A stretch of 64,000 nt of DNA from Phoenix dactylifera (GCF_009389715.1 NC_052392.1:38559410-38623409); one strand, 5' to 3'; positions 1 to 13,228 are shown, counted from the first letter of the stretch. Numbers and translations are program-made. The notes: generated by a model from the letters alone, not told the origin.

Positions 1-659
1 GATGAGAAAATGAGAGGAATGAAAAAAGTCAATCTGTGCACCAATAAGTGATGGAGGTTTCATTTGTATTGGTGTCATGCTTAATTTTCCAGGGCAGCTC
101 TAATGCTAGGTTCCCAATTTTATGCAAAAACGAAAGGTAGTTAGGATAGCTAACCTCTTTGCTTGAGAGTTGAGAAAGGATAAATAATGACTTTGAAGAC
201 TGTCCCCTTCAAGTTATGCAAGACAGACAGGTTAGATGTCAGCATATCATTAATTATTTTAAGGTTTATCAATATTAAGGATGCCACAAGATTTTCGTAT
301 CTTAAGCATCAATTTAAGCCCATTTTCTGGTGATGAACTTGTTTTTCTGAGTAGTGGGGTCTACCGTCTACGTAAGCAAATCCATCTTTTGAAGACTTTT
401 TGTTGTAACTGTTTGTTTTTGTAAATTTATAGTTTTATTTTCCTCTTTATAAATAACAAACTAGCAAGGGTCGTGCCCATATCAGATCTTAGAAAGTAGA
501 CTTGGTGGGTTTTGTTGAATCAAAAGTTAAAAGAAAACAAGTGTTATAGGGTTGCTAAGAAATTCTAAAGGATTATAGCAGCAGCCCGAGAGGTAGAGTT
601 TGGCTGCTTTGGAGTCCCCATATTTAGAATATATCTAAAGTCCTAGAATCCAAAGAGAT
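1..659. other. intergenic, no gene seen
   Basis: AT-rich sequence with stop codons in all frames. I see no exon, RNA gene or repeat that I can name. Confidence 0.5.
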
Positions 660-1030
660 GTTAACTTGTTTTTTTTGCCAACAATTAAGATAGATGTAAA
701 TCTTTTTGTAGTGTATGGATCTAATAGTGCAGCTATCAGGAAGAAATTGTGGTGGAAGCTCATGAGAATCAGTCAAGTTGTATAAGGCCCCCGATTAGTG
801 GCAAGTGATTTCAACAATGTGAAAGAGGTACATAAAAAGATGGTGGGAGAGACCTCTATGTTCCTCAGCTTAAAATCATTCAATAATTGTTTACAATTCT
901 GTCATCTATTTAACACGAGCGCTATAGGACCTGGTCTTAGAGTAAAAAAATATTAAAGTTTGGACACATTATGGTACGACCGAGACTAAGTTGGAAAGGA
1001 GCAAGTGGTTGGATTGGCCTCTGACCTAAT
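660..1030 (+). mobile_element. LINE endonuclease-domain remnant
   Basis: Broken plus-strand reading frames resemble the apurinic-like endonuclease of plant L1-type LINEs. A stretch reading VYGSNSAAIRKKLWWKL is followed by the conserved-looking LVASDFNNV (compare the family's VxGDFN motif, here with S for G), then a region like the usual RPRS...F..C segment. Stops and frame shifts interrupt it, so it is not functional. No reverse transcriptase is seen next to it, so this is an isolated fragment. The call rests on motif order rather than an alignment. Confidence 0.5.
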
Positions 1031-4000
1031 AATACCATACAAATCTTTAAAAGATGTTCTGAGTGAGTTATCTCAGCTTTACGATTTTCCTTAAATCAAA
1101 ATCCAAAAAATTAATAAAGTATAGCACTACCTCTACCATCTAAACAGTTTCTTCTCTCTTTCTTAAATAACATGCCCTGCTTGTGTTGGATAATAGTCCT
1201 ACATGATATAAATAACCGTTTCTATTGCTTAATCCTGTATGTATCTAGAATGAACATAGTTTATACCCCAAACTCATGATTACATCTCAAATTTACATAT
1301 GCTTTGCAGTATAGGAATCAAAAATTGTAGGCACAGAGACCATTTCTATCCTAATCATGCAGTCACAGTTTCAGGTAGTCATCTTAACTATTTACCTAAT
1401 CTCCACTCTAAAAATCAGAGGGACCAATGCCTTCTATCAGAAGTTGATGGCTCTTCCGATTATTATAACACAAACATGCAAGGATAAGTATGAAATACAT
1501 CTTAATTAAATTGATGATTACAACATCAGCTATTCCTTGGAAGAAACTACACACATCACTGGAATAAAACTATAGCTCAGGTCAATGCTTTCCCAATTTC
1601 CTTCTCCCATCACTCTCATCCGAAACAAGCCTTTTGAAATTTGACTTTATCAAAGAACCTTAGATACCTTGATGAGGTTTAAGGATTGTATTAACCTTAA
1701 TATCCTTCACATACCTTCCCCTATGTTTAAATTAAGCTCGAGAGGATAATCATGTGATATCCATCCATCACACACACAACATCCTTTAAATTGCACGTTC
1801 CACTATCTTTAAATTAAGCTTGAGGGCACATCAAGTGAACCCCATCCACCGAGACCAAAACACAAACACACATAAAAAAAAAGGTGAATAGATCAAGGTG
1901 TTTTTGTCCACAAGGGCATTTGCATGATAAGACTGTTTGCCAGAGCTTAATGAGACACCAGCAAATAAATAAAGTCGGTCTGAAGTCGTGATGTTAATGC
2001 TGCAATGAGACCAAGAAACAAAGAATTAAATTGGTTACAGGAAATAGTCAGGTCCTAAGTAAGCAAAACAGCTAGCGTCCAACATACAAGGCTAGAAGAA
2101 ACAAGTCATTGGGCAAATTAACTAGAATCAACATTCTTCATTGCTCATCTGTTAAACTTGAAACATTGTACTGTTCTCTGCAATACCCTAACTATATTAC
2201 AAACCGAAGTCCTGAATGGGCGCTGGTCATCCACTTTCACTGGAATTTCCACCATGTCCATTTATCAAGACTATTTTCCTAAGTTTGTTCTATTTTCCTA
2301 AATTCTGAATTAGTTGAAATCCAGTTCTTAAGCACCAAATACAGGGGTTGGGGTGTTAATATGGAGCTGACATAGTAATTTACAGGAGATGCTTAGCAAA
2401 AAAAAGTGAGAGTAGATTTATATCTGATTATATAAATATAATATAATAACTCCTTTAGGATGTAACTATCATATGTAAACTTCTTCTGTTACATATAGGT
2501 GATAAATTAAAAACAGAATACATTATAGTATCAGGAATTACAAACTTTCATACTTTCCCTTGCATGCATTGGACATTATAGGCAATGATGTTATGAGGCA
2601 AACTCAAAACTTGATGATCATCAGACTAGCCACCAAACTATCACCATTAAATACCACGTAGCTGACGCAGAGAAGTGAGATATTTCTGTATGACTTTTGC
2701 ATGCTACTGTAGCATTACTCATCGAATTTGTCCTAAAGAACTACTCTCCTATTGCATGTTGGGGCTCTTTTACCATATCACTTCTTTCATGTATGATCTG
2801 CGTCTTTTGCAGAAAGTCACAACAGTTTGCTAGGCTTCACAAACTCTTGTATTATCACAAAGTATCACTCAGGCAAAACAAATGTAATCTAAAGCTTGCA
2901 CCATGCCCCCAAACCCAAGGTGCAAAAGAAATGTAATCTGAAGCTTGCAACATGTCTCCAGCCCTAAGATGCGTAACCTGTCTTATTGCTTGAATTCCCA
3001 GCAGGCGGGCAAAAGAAAAGGGAATAATGAGCGTTCAGACCTCCTCCTACTCCATTAGATCACAAATATCATTATAACTATAATCTGACATCCAAACAAT
3101 AAAAAGTCCCCTCTACATATGTATATCATATATTTCTAAATAACATCTATTATATTGTATAGCACAGATAATGTCCTTAAGTGGACACATATGATGTTTC
3201 TTTGTTTTTAAGAATTCAAATCAACATGTCAGTGTATAAAGTATCACCTAACATTATATACAGGACATTGTTATTTCACCGTTCTTGCCCATTATTTTCT
3301 GTTATAACATTATATAAGTATAACAGCTGTTATAAAAACCGAGCCCAGGGCTGAACTAGGCATCTAACTCACCTTATAACAGGAAGTCATGGCAGAGTAC
3401 CATGCAGAGCGATCTATGTTATGGTGACATCAATGTCACTAAAAAACTTGTACCCATTCAAAACATGAGAACAACTGTTCCATATTTTTCTCAAAGAAAG
3501 AGAACAGCTGTTCCGTAGCACGTGTAAACCAGCTTAAAGGGTTTCAAATGAATCAGACTACCAAATCAATGAAACTGCTGTGCATGGTCTACATTTCGAA
3601 GTACAGATTAGTGCAGGTCAGTGTTTATCTTCTCAAAAAAATGGCCAATGTTATAGTCAACAAAGAAGTCTCGTTCATCAAAGCATATCCAAGTCAGAAC
3701 AAGCTCCAGACAGCCAACAGTTTAGATCAAGATTCAGAAAAAATACATGCATCATCAATCAGTGGCTATCAACTCAGGTTACAAATTATCCAACAAGGAG
3801 CAGATTCTGATCTTTACCTCTTTCCCACATATGTTAGAGAGAATCAGATCATGACAGGTTGCTAAAGAGTAATCGGTCAGGGAGCTGGCATACCTACTGA
3901 TTTGGTTTGATCAGGCTTGGACTTTGATGAGTCCCAATGGGGCAATTTCAGGTCTTTTCCAGAACTCTGGCTGGAATCACCAACTGGCAAGTATGGACCA

Positions 4001-4294
4001 ATATAGGCTCACCTCCATACCTTCTCAACCCCACTCCAGCACTAGTCCAGAAAACTTTCATGGTTCTAGAATTAGAATCTAGACAGTCTTTTGATCCAGC
4101 CAGCTTAAAAGAGCAGTTATAATACCCAAAGCTTCACATCTAAATCCAATCCGCCTCGTCATCATTTATGGAAGATTTCAAGTTGGAGCACTCAAGAATA
4201 CAAGAACCACTTTCTTGTTGGAATATCAAGAAGCATGTCTAGGTGTCCTCTTAAAGGGTGAATATACAGAGGGAGTCACTCCATGATGAAGAAA
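1031..4294. other. intergenic / 3' flank, no gene seen
   Basis: About 3.3 kb of AT-rich DNA downstream of the minus-strand DUF2062 gene. Short open frames of 60-105 codons (for example 3548-3865) have no recognisable domain and no splice context. The part near 4.2 kb probably includes the 3' untranslated region of the DUF2062 gene. Confidence 0.45.
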
Positions 4295-7200
4295 CTAGAC
4301 ATCCCTTACCTTGATCTTGACCTCAGAAAGGGAATGGAGCAGAGTTGTTGGACTTGATGGTACAGGACTGAACCTTCGGACCAAATAACTGAAACATGGT
4401 ATGAAGATCACATAAAGGGCACCAAGGATGAAAGGAGCCGCAACAATCCAGCCTAACAACTGCAAGAAAAAGTTTGACATGATCTACTTAGATCAGCATC
4501 ACAGAACAAAAGCAATGACAAATGGACTAAAGATGAGGAGGAAAAAGAGAAAAAAAGTCAAAGAAACAAGATTATAATGTCTAATACTTGCTGTTGATGA
4601 TAATGATCCATAATGTCATATACTTGCTCATAATAATAAACTATCTTTCAGCAACCTGCCTTGTGGGGTTCTTGCAAAAATTTTAGCAAAAAAATCCTCA
4701 ATGTTGTATGCATTAGTTGTTGGCAAATAAAGAAGATAGTTTAAGATACTAGTGGTATTTTCGTGGTAAAACAAGGATAGGAAATGCATATTTGCTAATG
4801 AGGTGGTGTAGGAACAAATTAGACAATAAGAGCATGTGCATGAAGGTTTTGAGGAGTCTGATGAAAGGGGCTCTAATTTCTTCGAAGGATAGTGGAATTC
4901 CTATTCAGAAAGGCTAGTGTGGATAGACAGCGTAGTCCTCAATTAAGACAAATAGCAAGGGAAGAATCTTAAAGCTGAGCAACAGTATTGGCATGAGGCA
5001 CATTTATTACATAAATATCCAATTAACTTGCCATGTAATGCATGAAATTAATTTGTTGATGCAGGGTAAATGCATGAAGCTGATGGTGACGACTCTTATA
5101 CAAATTCTACTACATAGCTAGCAAAGTAAAACTGTAAAAATCTAGTTGGCTACTTTTTACATTTGATATATTGGCAACCTACAGAAAATCTGTAGACCCT
5201 GTGATTTAATGTTCATTCATGCAACAAACTCCTTGACATCTTTGGCATGCGAACCATGTAATTTTTTTTTAACAACCATGTGGAGGAGAATCAAGAACAT
5301 AATGTTTTTTTTTATCAGGTGATGACATTGTGCATATGACTATATAAATTTATGGATGTAACTAAAGCATACTGCTAGGTGGCATTGATATAGAGATTTC
5401 CTTGGGATGAAACATATTTTTATTAGTTCTTTAAATTTATATCTCAATGTGCACAAAATTTGTTAATTTTCAGAAGCAAGGAACTTGCAGGTTTTTTTCA
5501 GCCCAAAGCAAGCCAACCGACCCATTAGATGACAGTCTCACTTTTTTAAGGTGCCATACAAGGTTTTCTATCTGTTGCATCTTGATATTTATCTCATATT
5601 ATCATTGATGCTGTCGGTTATATCACAACTAGCATTTGCAGTATTCAGATTTTTCAATATCAATGCTACCTCTAGCAGGCACTATGAAGGATCATCTGAA
5701 CTACACGTGCAGAACATGGACTGCATTTTATGTGAGGTTTATTAAGCACAAGCCCATTATGTGAAATGCAATATAGTGGCCATGCAACAGTATGTACAAG
5801 TTGCTGACCCTTTGCAGGTGTTTCTATCAACATGACCATGCAGAGAAAGCATTACCAAGGATCATCAAATATTCAATCTATCCTATTTCCAGTTTACTAT
5901 TTTTCTCATGCATGCGGAATTTACAGATTTTTCCATATTTAGTAGTTTCAATTCATTTTATCAGTTTCCCTCACTTGTGAAAAAACCCAAATTTTTAGCT
6001 GAGACTGTGATAAAATATGCTATAGAACAGGGATGGTAGAATAAGCCCACGCTAGAAGTCAGATGAAACTACATATATAGAAACATATTTTAACTGCGGA
6101 ATTATCCTGACAAGTATTGCAGTGAACCTTTTGTTAAAAGAAGGTTTCATGAAGTTATCTAACAAGTACAGGTACCAACCGCATGATATACAGAAACTAG
6201 TACTTCTCTTGAGGCTTGCCCAGTCAACACCTTTTTCAATGCATCAGATGTTAAAGGAAAGTGAGGGCCACCAGAAATAACTTCCCCCAAGCGCAAAAAC
6301 GGTATTATCAGACTGAAAACAATGTGAATGTTACTCCGAATATGATAATAAACATGAAATAGTAGATCACATCTAGAGTGAATAGTAAATAAAACCAATT
6401 CATGAATTGACAATATCCAGATATCAGCCTTGTTTTTGGGAAAAAAATAATTCTCATGTACTGCAGGCAGTTATTTATGAAATATTAAGCATGCACGAAG
6501 CAATTAGTTAAGTTACATCCACACACCATGATAATTGGGTATGCACCGATTACATTGTAACATGATTTATTTCAGATATGGCTATGTTCCAATTTAAGTT
6601 GATTTTTTTTGGAAAAATATGGAAAGGTTTCAAAGATCAGGAAAAGATTCAAGATATGGTGTGCTTACAAATTTTGTGAGTCATGAAAAGCCTTTCGTGA
6701 ATCTGGCATGCAGTGGGGTTCCTGCATGAGCAGTTTTTGCTAAAAGAAAGAGAGAGAGAGAGAGGATGAGCAGTTTACCTGCATTAAGAGCATGGTTATA
6801 ACGATTTCTCCTTGTATTTAAATTGTTTCTACTAGGTCTCTCACAGAATGACCATCTTTTGTTGCCAAAAAAATGACCATCTTTAAGCCATCATACACTG
6901 CTGTTATGTGTGTTGTTCCTTGGTAAAATAAATCTTCAATCTAACAGACCAAATAAAATCATTTTAGGTATTTTTTTTTTGAAGACAACATGAGTCATTC
7001 TTAACAAGAATATCCTTTATTTTACCCAAGAATAGAAATAGAAATATTAATGAAGGAATGAATTTTAGTGAGAAGAAATTTGGTGGAATTGACATTTCCC
7101 AGTTATCTTCCTCCAATCCCTGTAAATTGATGTACTGATAGTTAATCACTACTTCAAAACAAGATTTTAAATTCTGTGGTATCCCGATTTCTCTATGGAA

Positions 7201-9810
7201 TGTGATGCCTCGCTGTCCTGCTGCATCCCGGCAGCCCATCCTGTTAAACATCTCGGAAGATACCCTTCCTATCTCTCTCCCCTTTGTCTCTCCTTTCTTT
7301 CTTCTGTTTCTTTTTCTTCTTTCTTTCCATTCTTCCTTATTTCCTTCCTTTCTTTCTTTTTTCTTCTTCTTTCTTCCTTTCCTTCCTTTTCCTTCTTCTT
7401 TCCTTCCCGTTTTCCTTCTTTCCTTTCTTCCTTTCTTCTTATTCCTTCATTCCTTTCTTTCTTTCCATTTTCCTCTTTTTTCTTTCTTTCTTTGTTTTCT
7501 TCTCCCTTCCTTTCTTTCTTTCCTTTTTCTTCTTCTTTCCTTCCTACCTTTCTTTCATTTTCTTCTTTTTTCCTTCTTTTCTTTCCATTTCCTCTTCTTT
7601 CATTTATTCCTTCTCTTTCTTCTTCTTTCCTCGCATGGATGGGTTTTAAAGTTCCACCCCCATCTAGTCCATTTTCTCAGGGAACTGAACAGGATAGCTG
7701 GGACGCCCCCCATCCCACCGGGATTTAAAACATTGCTTAAAACTAATGAATTAAAAACAACCTCTATATATTTGATTATGATGCAAACCTTTCCTTGGTG
7801 GTGTAATATCTTTGAGAAAAGAGAAGAAATCCACCCAAAATTATTAAACATCATCATGGAATTAAATAGAAAATATGAGATCTTGATGTGTAGTCCAAGG
7901 AATGAAGCGACATGCGTATAACTATATTTTTTTCAAAATATGATATTATTTTATCTGCATCATAATTAGCTAATATTCAACTTTTTCATGTTGTACTTCT
8001 TAAAGCTGAGGGATGCACTAGCATGAAGGAGCAATTTGATACATATAGAATGAATGGAGAACGATAGAGAGAGATTGAAAATCACATGGGATGAAGTATC
8101 TCCACTCTTTCCAAAAAGTGTGGCCCTAAACCAAGTAGAATGGAGGAAAAGTATTCATGTAGCCAACCCCACCTAGTTTGAGATTGAGGCTTAATTGAGT
8201 TGGGTTGCTGATTTATATATCTAAAAGCATCAATTGTATGGATAGCGATTCCCACCCTAAGACCATGGGTGTACTAGATAATTATCAAACATCATATATC
8301 GGTATCAATCAAAACTTAATAATCGAACTCGAGCGTAGCTAGAAGCTGATTGATCATTAGTTATTCCTTATCGAACATATAACAAGGTAATGACCATTCT
8401 TGCCATTTCAATAGCTACACCTTCCACCACCTCAGTAACCGAGGCACCAACGATCTCATAAAATTTGATATGGAAAGCATATAAATTTCCTAAAAGGACA
8501 AGACGAACATCATCTATGAGTTATTTGTGTGTCAAACGATAATAAGTGTACTTGTAGAACTATGGTTATGTGGTAATGATGTTCAATGTTAAGAAACATG
8601 GGAGAAACAATACAAAAGAAATCTATGTAAGAAAGCCTACAACTTGTATCAAGTAGGTCATGGAGCGAAAAAGGCATTCAAATGCACTAGGCTCCCGCCA
8701 TTACGAAATTTGGCGAGAATCCGATGCAGCCTTATTCTCACGTATGGAGAGGCTGTTTCCGTGTTTCAAATCCATGATACCTAAGTCCAATGAAGCAACC
8801 TCACTATTGTGCCAAGGCCCTCCCTCTATGATAAGGTAATGGAGGATTGATATAATTTGTTGGTCATATCCATAATTTTTTCTTTGTCAGAATGACGACA
8901 TAAATTTTCACAAACTTTCTTGAACAACACCTCCATGTGAATTGAAAGGCTTGAACAGCTTGTAACATCTTTGTTTTCCTCGTAGGGGGAAGACAAATGA
9001 AGAATATTTCTTTTCTTTTTTGACTTGATGGCCGAGGATATAGCCTTCGTATGTAGAAACGATGATATGAAATGTATAAAGTTAGACAAGACTTATGTTT
9101 TTGCAATCACAAAATATTCCTATTTTATTGCAAACCTGTTGAATCATTCAACAGAACAATGAAGATTTACCAACATTCACATTCATGTGCAATAATATAA
9201 CTTACTGCTTAAACAATGGATATATCAACATAATGCAAAGCCATGCTCTATATGGCTAAAAAAATTTATCTAAAGCTCAATAGTATAACTGTCAATGGAT
9301 ATATAGAAGACATTGAACAATCAATATGATTTTAACTTGAGAACATTGCTAGTTCTTTGTCAGCAAGTACATGAACAAAATATAATTTAGTGAATGATAA
9401 CTTGTCAAAAATAATTATGAATTACCTCAACTCAATCGGAGTAGCAATAAAGTTAGCAAGCATTACTGTTGGAGCATGACAACAACTTCTAAGTACTGCA
9501 ATTGCCAATCCACAAAGAAACACAGTGACCCCTGTTATTGACAAAAACCCATGTCAAACTTAAACAAATTTACTTAAATCAGACTTACAGGCAAAAATGT
9601 GTACAGTTTGCACATATGTGTGCACACGTACATGTTTGATGAAGATCAAATTGCATGATGTTCTTACTTCTTCACATAGTTCGTAACATGAAAAGAGGAC
9701 CGACAGCTTTCTCAAAAAAATAATTTTTTTATAAAACGTTGCAACAAACTGAAGCATGGTAACAAAATCCATAGAGTCAAGCTGCAGTCCACTGTAATTC
9801 AGTGGTTATG

Positions 9811-9842
<32 letters not shown>

Positions 9843-11433
9843 AGCTGTTTTGTGTTGAGAGGACCTAAATGTTGGTCATATAAAACATAATGTAAGTCTT
9901 ATTTAAGTAAATTGGAGAGCAATTTAACTCTATGGATACCACGATAGGTTCCGCCATGTTGTCATTTTCAAAATTCCAGTTCAATCATTTAATGCTTAAT
10001 ATGCTATTGTCAAGGTATGCCATCAATTCTATGTTACATGGAATTGGGTAAGAGAATTAATGCGAGTACGTATGTTAAGTACTCGATCCTTCTCATCTTT
10101 AAGAATTTTTATTTAGTGTCCATATGAAAAGTCGTATGAACACCAATTTCCAGATATTGGGTGCAATTACTTTAGGATAAACTCCCAGGTAATGTAGGTT
10201 CAACCTAATCCTATCATTTTCCTGATTATTTGCTAATCTAGTTGTACTCAAGAATTTTCACCAAATGAGCAATATTTCCCATCCTTCCTAAATTTTCTTA
10301 TGGTGCTTTATTTCATTCTCTCAATGAAAACAAGGAGGGCATGTCCCCCTCCTGCTCGCTCAATATTTCAGCTTCAGATTGCTGGTAGACATTATTAATC
10401 TGATTCAGATAAACAGAACCATAACAAAACTACTGATCAACAGATCAAAGCTGATCAGTATTTTTTAATTTTTATGTAATCTGTTCTTACATGTAGATAA
10501 ATTGACTGTTATATTTCACAAAATTTTTTTGCAAACTTCTAGGTCATCCAATGTTCTAATTTGAAGGTACTAATAAATGGAGTGCCACCTTATTTACACC
10601 TCTTCAACATGATGAAACAAGGAGGTTCATACATAATATTGTATCAACAACTAGGCTTCATACTGATGAAACTCATCCAAAATCACCCATTTACAGGAAT
10701 GTCTGTTAGATTAGATTAATCCAGAGAAAAAATGGGTTAAAGAGAATGTGGAAGCAGTTAAATCCATTATATGAAGATTGGCCAAATGTGACTAAGCGGA
10801 ATATCTATTCTCCTACAAACAAGCCATACAGATTATAACGTACATATCAATGGACTCTAGAACTACACCCCTCACACAATGGATCAGCCAAAATAATGAA
10901 GAAACTTACATCATGATCATAGCAAATTTCAGGTTTTTATATAGCTATGCATCTAGACTGCCAAAAGCAACCAACAGAAGGCTCCACCTTCACCCAGATA
11001 AACATCAATGATCACATAAATGCAAAAAGAGACAGAATTACAGATGGGTATGATTTTAAGCAACATCCATACCACATATTGGGAACAATCCCAACGTCGT
11101 TCCAAGAGCAGCGGAAAATGCCAATTGCTTTGGTTCAGCACCCCTACAGGAAAAACATCATCCATAATTTCTCAGTGAAATTTAGGTGGAATATCATCTA
11201 TTTAGTGAAATAACTGAAATAAAACATAGAAATAAACAATGATTTCCCATGCTTAAAAAAGAGAAACGAAATCAAAGCCGAAAAACAATGGGGAAAAGAG
11301 TTTCCGTTTCTGATCCAATCTCCAAACATAGAAGGAAAATAAGCAGTATATGAGGGAAAGATTACTTTCTGACAATTTGCAAGAGAGGATCGACCACTCT
11401 CCTATAGATCCATGAAATCAGCCCAAGCCGCAT
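4295..11433 (-). CDS. DUF2062 family small multipass membrane protein, five exons
   Basis: Exons on the minus strand: 11433-11366, 11143-11073, 9531-9426, 6312-6180 and 4459-4295. All junctions are GT-AG and the phases fit, giving 180 residues. The start MRLGLISWIYRRVV (amphipathic, basic) is followed by GAEPKQLAFSAALG and GLFPICG (residues 24-47), the typical DUF2062 opening. Then come two hydrophobic stretches (about 48-62 and 66-90), FLRLGEVISGGPHFPLTS (87-104) and a C-terminal membrane span LLGWIVAAPFILGALYVIF (127-145), ending in a basic tail. The last exon is read through a possible donor at 4309 to the stop at 4295, because only four more codons follow; a further 3' exon cannot be excluded. 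The family is widespread in bacteria and plants, with no established function that I know of. The introns are long (0.2-3.1 kb) and hold a SINE and a polypyrimidine tract. Confidence 0.85.
7240..7640. repeat. polypyrimidine (TTCC/TTTC)-rich tract in DUF2062 intron 3
   Basis: About 0.38 kb is almost purely C and T on the plus strand, with irregular TTCC, TTTC and TTCTTC units. The DUF2062 transcript would carry the polypurine complement. The flanks (GCATCCCGGCAGCCCATCC on the left, GGGACGCCCCCCATCCCACC on the right) look like ends of an inserted element, with partial inverted similarity around CCCGG. Long open frames across the tract are low-complexity artefacts. Confidence 0.75.
8668..8826 (-). 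mobile_element. Au-type tRNA-derived SINE
   Basis: Read on the minus strand, the element starts GAGGGAGGGCCTTGGCACAA, has a degenerate B box (ATGGATTTGAAACACGG), continues with AACAGCCTCTCC, AATAAGGCTGC and GGCGGGAGCCTAGTGCA, and ends in a short T run. This order matches the plant Au SINE as I know it: head CCTTGGCGCAACGG, then GAAACAGCCTCT, then GGGAGCCTCGTGCAC and a T tail. It lies in intron 3 of the DUF2062 gene, in the same orientation as the gene. Target-site duplications are not clear. Confidence 0.8.
9815..9843. repeat. (AAAT)n microsatellite
   Basis: About seven uninterrupted AAAT units in intron 2 of the DUF2062 gene. Confidence 0.9.
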
Positions 11434-11521
11434 ATTGCAAACAAATCCGCAAGACCACAAATATCTTTCTTTCCTTCTCCTTGGTGTTCAATTGATCAGA
11501 AGATCCCAAACCCTTCGTGGT

Positions 11522-11590
11522 TCAGAAAAAGGGCAAAAGACGCTTCTTGATCCTTTCTCGAGCCCCCTCAGCAAGAAGAATCGACGCCAT
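11522..11590 (-). other. candidate upstream ORF, DUF2062 leader
   Basis: A 22-codon open frame (ATG at 11590, TGA at 11524-11522; MASILLAEGARERIKK...) lies about 90 nt upstream of the DUF2062 start on the same strand. It counts as an upstream ORF only if the leader begins beyond 11590, which cannot be seen here. No peptide family is recognised. Confidence 0.35.
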
Positions 11591-11667
11591 AGACAATGAT
11601 TCCCTTCTTGGTAAATGGGAGCTTCGACGAGGATTTCTAGAGGTGGATCTTTGAGAAATTGTTGGAA

Positions 11668-11677
11668 TTAGGGTTAA
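11668..11677 (-). promoter_or_regulatory. telo-box-like motif
   Basis: The minus strand reads TTAACCCTAAT about 240 nt upstream of the DUF2062 start. Telo boxes (AAACCCTAA) are common near transcription starts of plant housekeeping and translation genes. It is a short motif, so chance occurrence is possible. Confidence 0.35.
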
Positions 11678-11879
11678 GGGGGAAGAAGGTCCATTTCGAA
11701 GACCGAGTGCCCTCCTTCTCGGCGTCGTCCCTGTTCCTTTTGTCGCGACTCATAACCGCTTTAATTATTTCCCCCAGAAAGTATTACAATTTTAGCAAAA
11801 ACAAAGAAAGTATTGCAACAGCCGGAAAAAAACAGAAAAATCAGCTGGGATTTTGATTTTGATGGGATCGATAGGTGAT

Positions 11880-12370
11880 TTTTTTTATGATTTTTTACCT
11901 ATTCAAGCTCTTCCCAAACTTTTGATGAATTTTATATTTTGTTTTGAATTTTGATCAAATTATTGTCAAATGCAAATAGACGCGTGATGAAACTTTTATA
12001 GTTAAAGGCCTGGAGCCACCTACAAGCATAAAGCACCTGACATATGAAGTAGTCATGAATAATTTATGTATACATTGGAAATCTACATACAGTGAAGGAA
12101 TAGGTCATGTATACATCAGGTGCTCTATATTCATGTATGTCTTAGCTATGAATAAATAATTCTATGTATTGTTGTGGTTAATGTTGTTTTTGCTATCTTT
12201 CACCATTTTTGCCTCTCTCATGCATGTAAGTATATAAGTTTTAATCTTTTAATTTTTAATTTTTAAAATTCAACTATTTGAGCTCCTTTCAAACAATTGA
12301 TGAATTCTTTAGGTTTTGTTTTGAATTTAAAAATTTTACCTTGGTCAAATTGTTGTCGAATCCATCATTT
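11880..12370. repeat. diverged direct repeat pair
   Basis: Two similar blocks, about 11895-11965 and 12270-12360, share the order TTTGATGAATT, TTTTGTTTTGAATTT, ATCAAATTxTTGTC. They bracket about 300 bp of unrecognised sequence. This could be a decayed element with terminal direct repeats, but no termini were established. Confidence 0.35.
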
Positions 12371-12784
12371 GTGGGTTTACTTTCAATAATGTTATATCAT
12401 GGAGCACATGCATGGATGGTATTACCTCCTGCTGCCTGAAAAAGAGATTAAGAGGTTCAATTTCTCTTAGAATCAAGGGTGGATATAGAATAGAAAAGGT
12501 GGAATTAGACTTTTTTAAGGCTAGTTTGGATAATCCTACCGGCTTGTTAGGATTAGAAACATAATTTCTAGTATCATTCAATATGAGGCTTAACCCAGCC
12601 GATATTAACTAAGCCTTTCTCTGCCCATTCATGTAGGAGGAAAAGAAAACATGCTGAGACCTTTGTTTTTCTTCATATAAGATTCGAACTGATCCACTCC
12701 GAAACATTTCTTAGGAAATCTATGAATATAGGCTTAGCCTGACCTATGATTCTATTAGATTGTACTAGATTATCCAGCCCCTTA

Positions 12785-13228
12785 GGACTTGTTTTGGTTC
12801 GTGAGAAAAGAAAGAAAAATATGGTCAACGAAAAAATAAAAAAAATGCCTTTTATTTGGTTGGAGTTTTCAAAAGAGAAATTGAAAAGTAATATTCCTAT
12901 GAGAATAAAATTTTCATATTTCATGAAAAAAAAATCTATGACTTTCCCACCAGGTAGAAATTGCAGTCTCTTTTTTTTCAAAAATACCCTTAAGCCATCA
13001 AAATTCATAGGTAAAATCTTTTTCTTTATTAAAGGTATAATAGGTATTACAAATAATTTTTTTAGGAAAGTATGATCAACTAAACATAAGTCACTATAAA
13101 ATGTACTACTTTTTCATGATCAACCAAACATGCCAAACCTATTTTTTTGGGCATCATATCTTAAAAATCATCTTTTTAGAAAAAGTATTCTAGTAAGAAA
13201 AAAATCTTCTCGCGTACCAAAATTAGTC
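12785..13228. mobile_element. Tourist/Harbinger-like MITE (444 bp)
   Basis: The left end reads GGACTTGTTTTGGTTCGTG and the right end, inverted, reads GACTAATTTTGGTACGCGAG. The element is flanked by TTA on both sides (12782-12784 and 13229-13231), the trinucleotide duplication typical of PIF/Harbinger elements. Inside it shares a TTGGTTGGAGTTTTCAAAAG block with the MITE pair at 14.1-15.1 kb, so it is an older relative. Open frames on both strands are incidental. Confidence 0.7.

Noticed and set aside
7195-7921. Overlapping plus-strand open frames of 121-239 codons rich in Phe, Ser and Leu
   Set aside because: They run through a polypyrimidine tract, all frames are open at once, and composition is pure low complexity.
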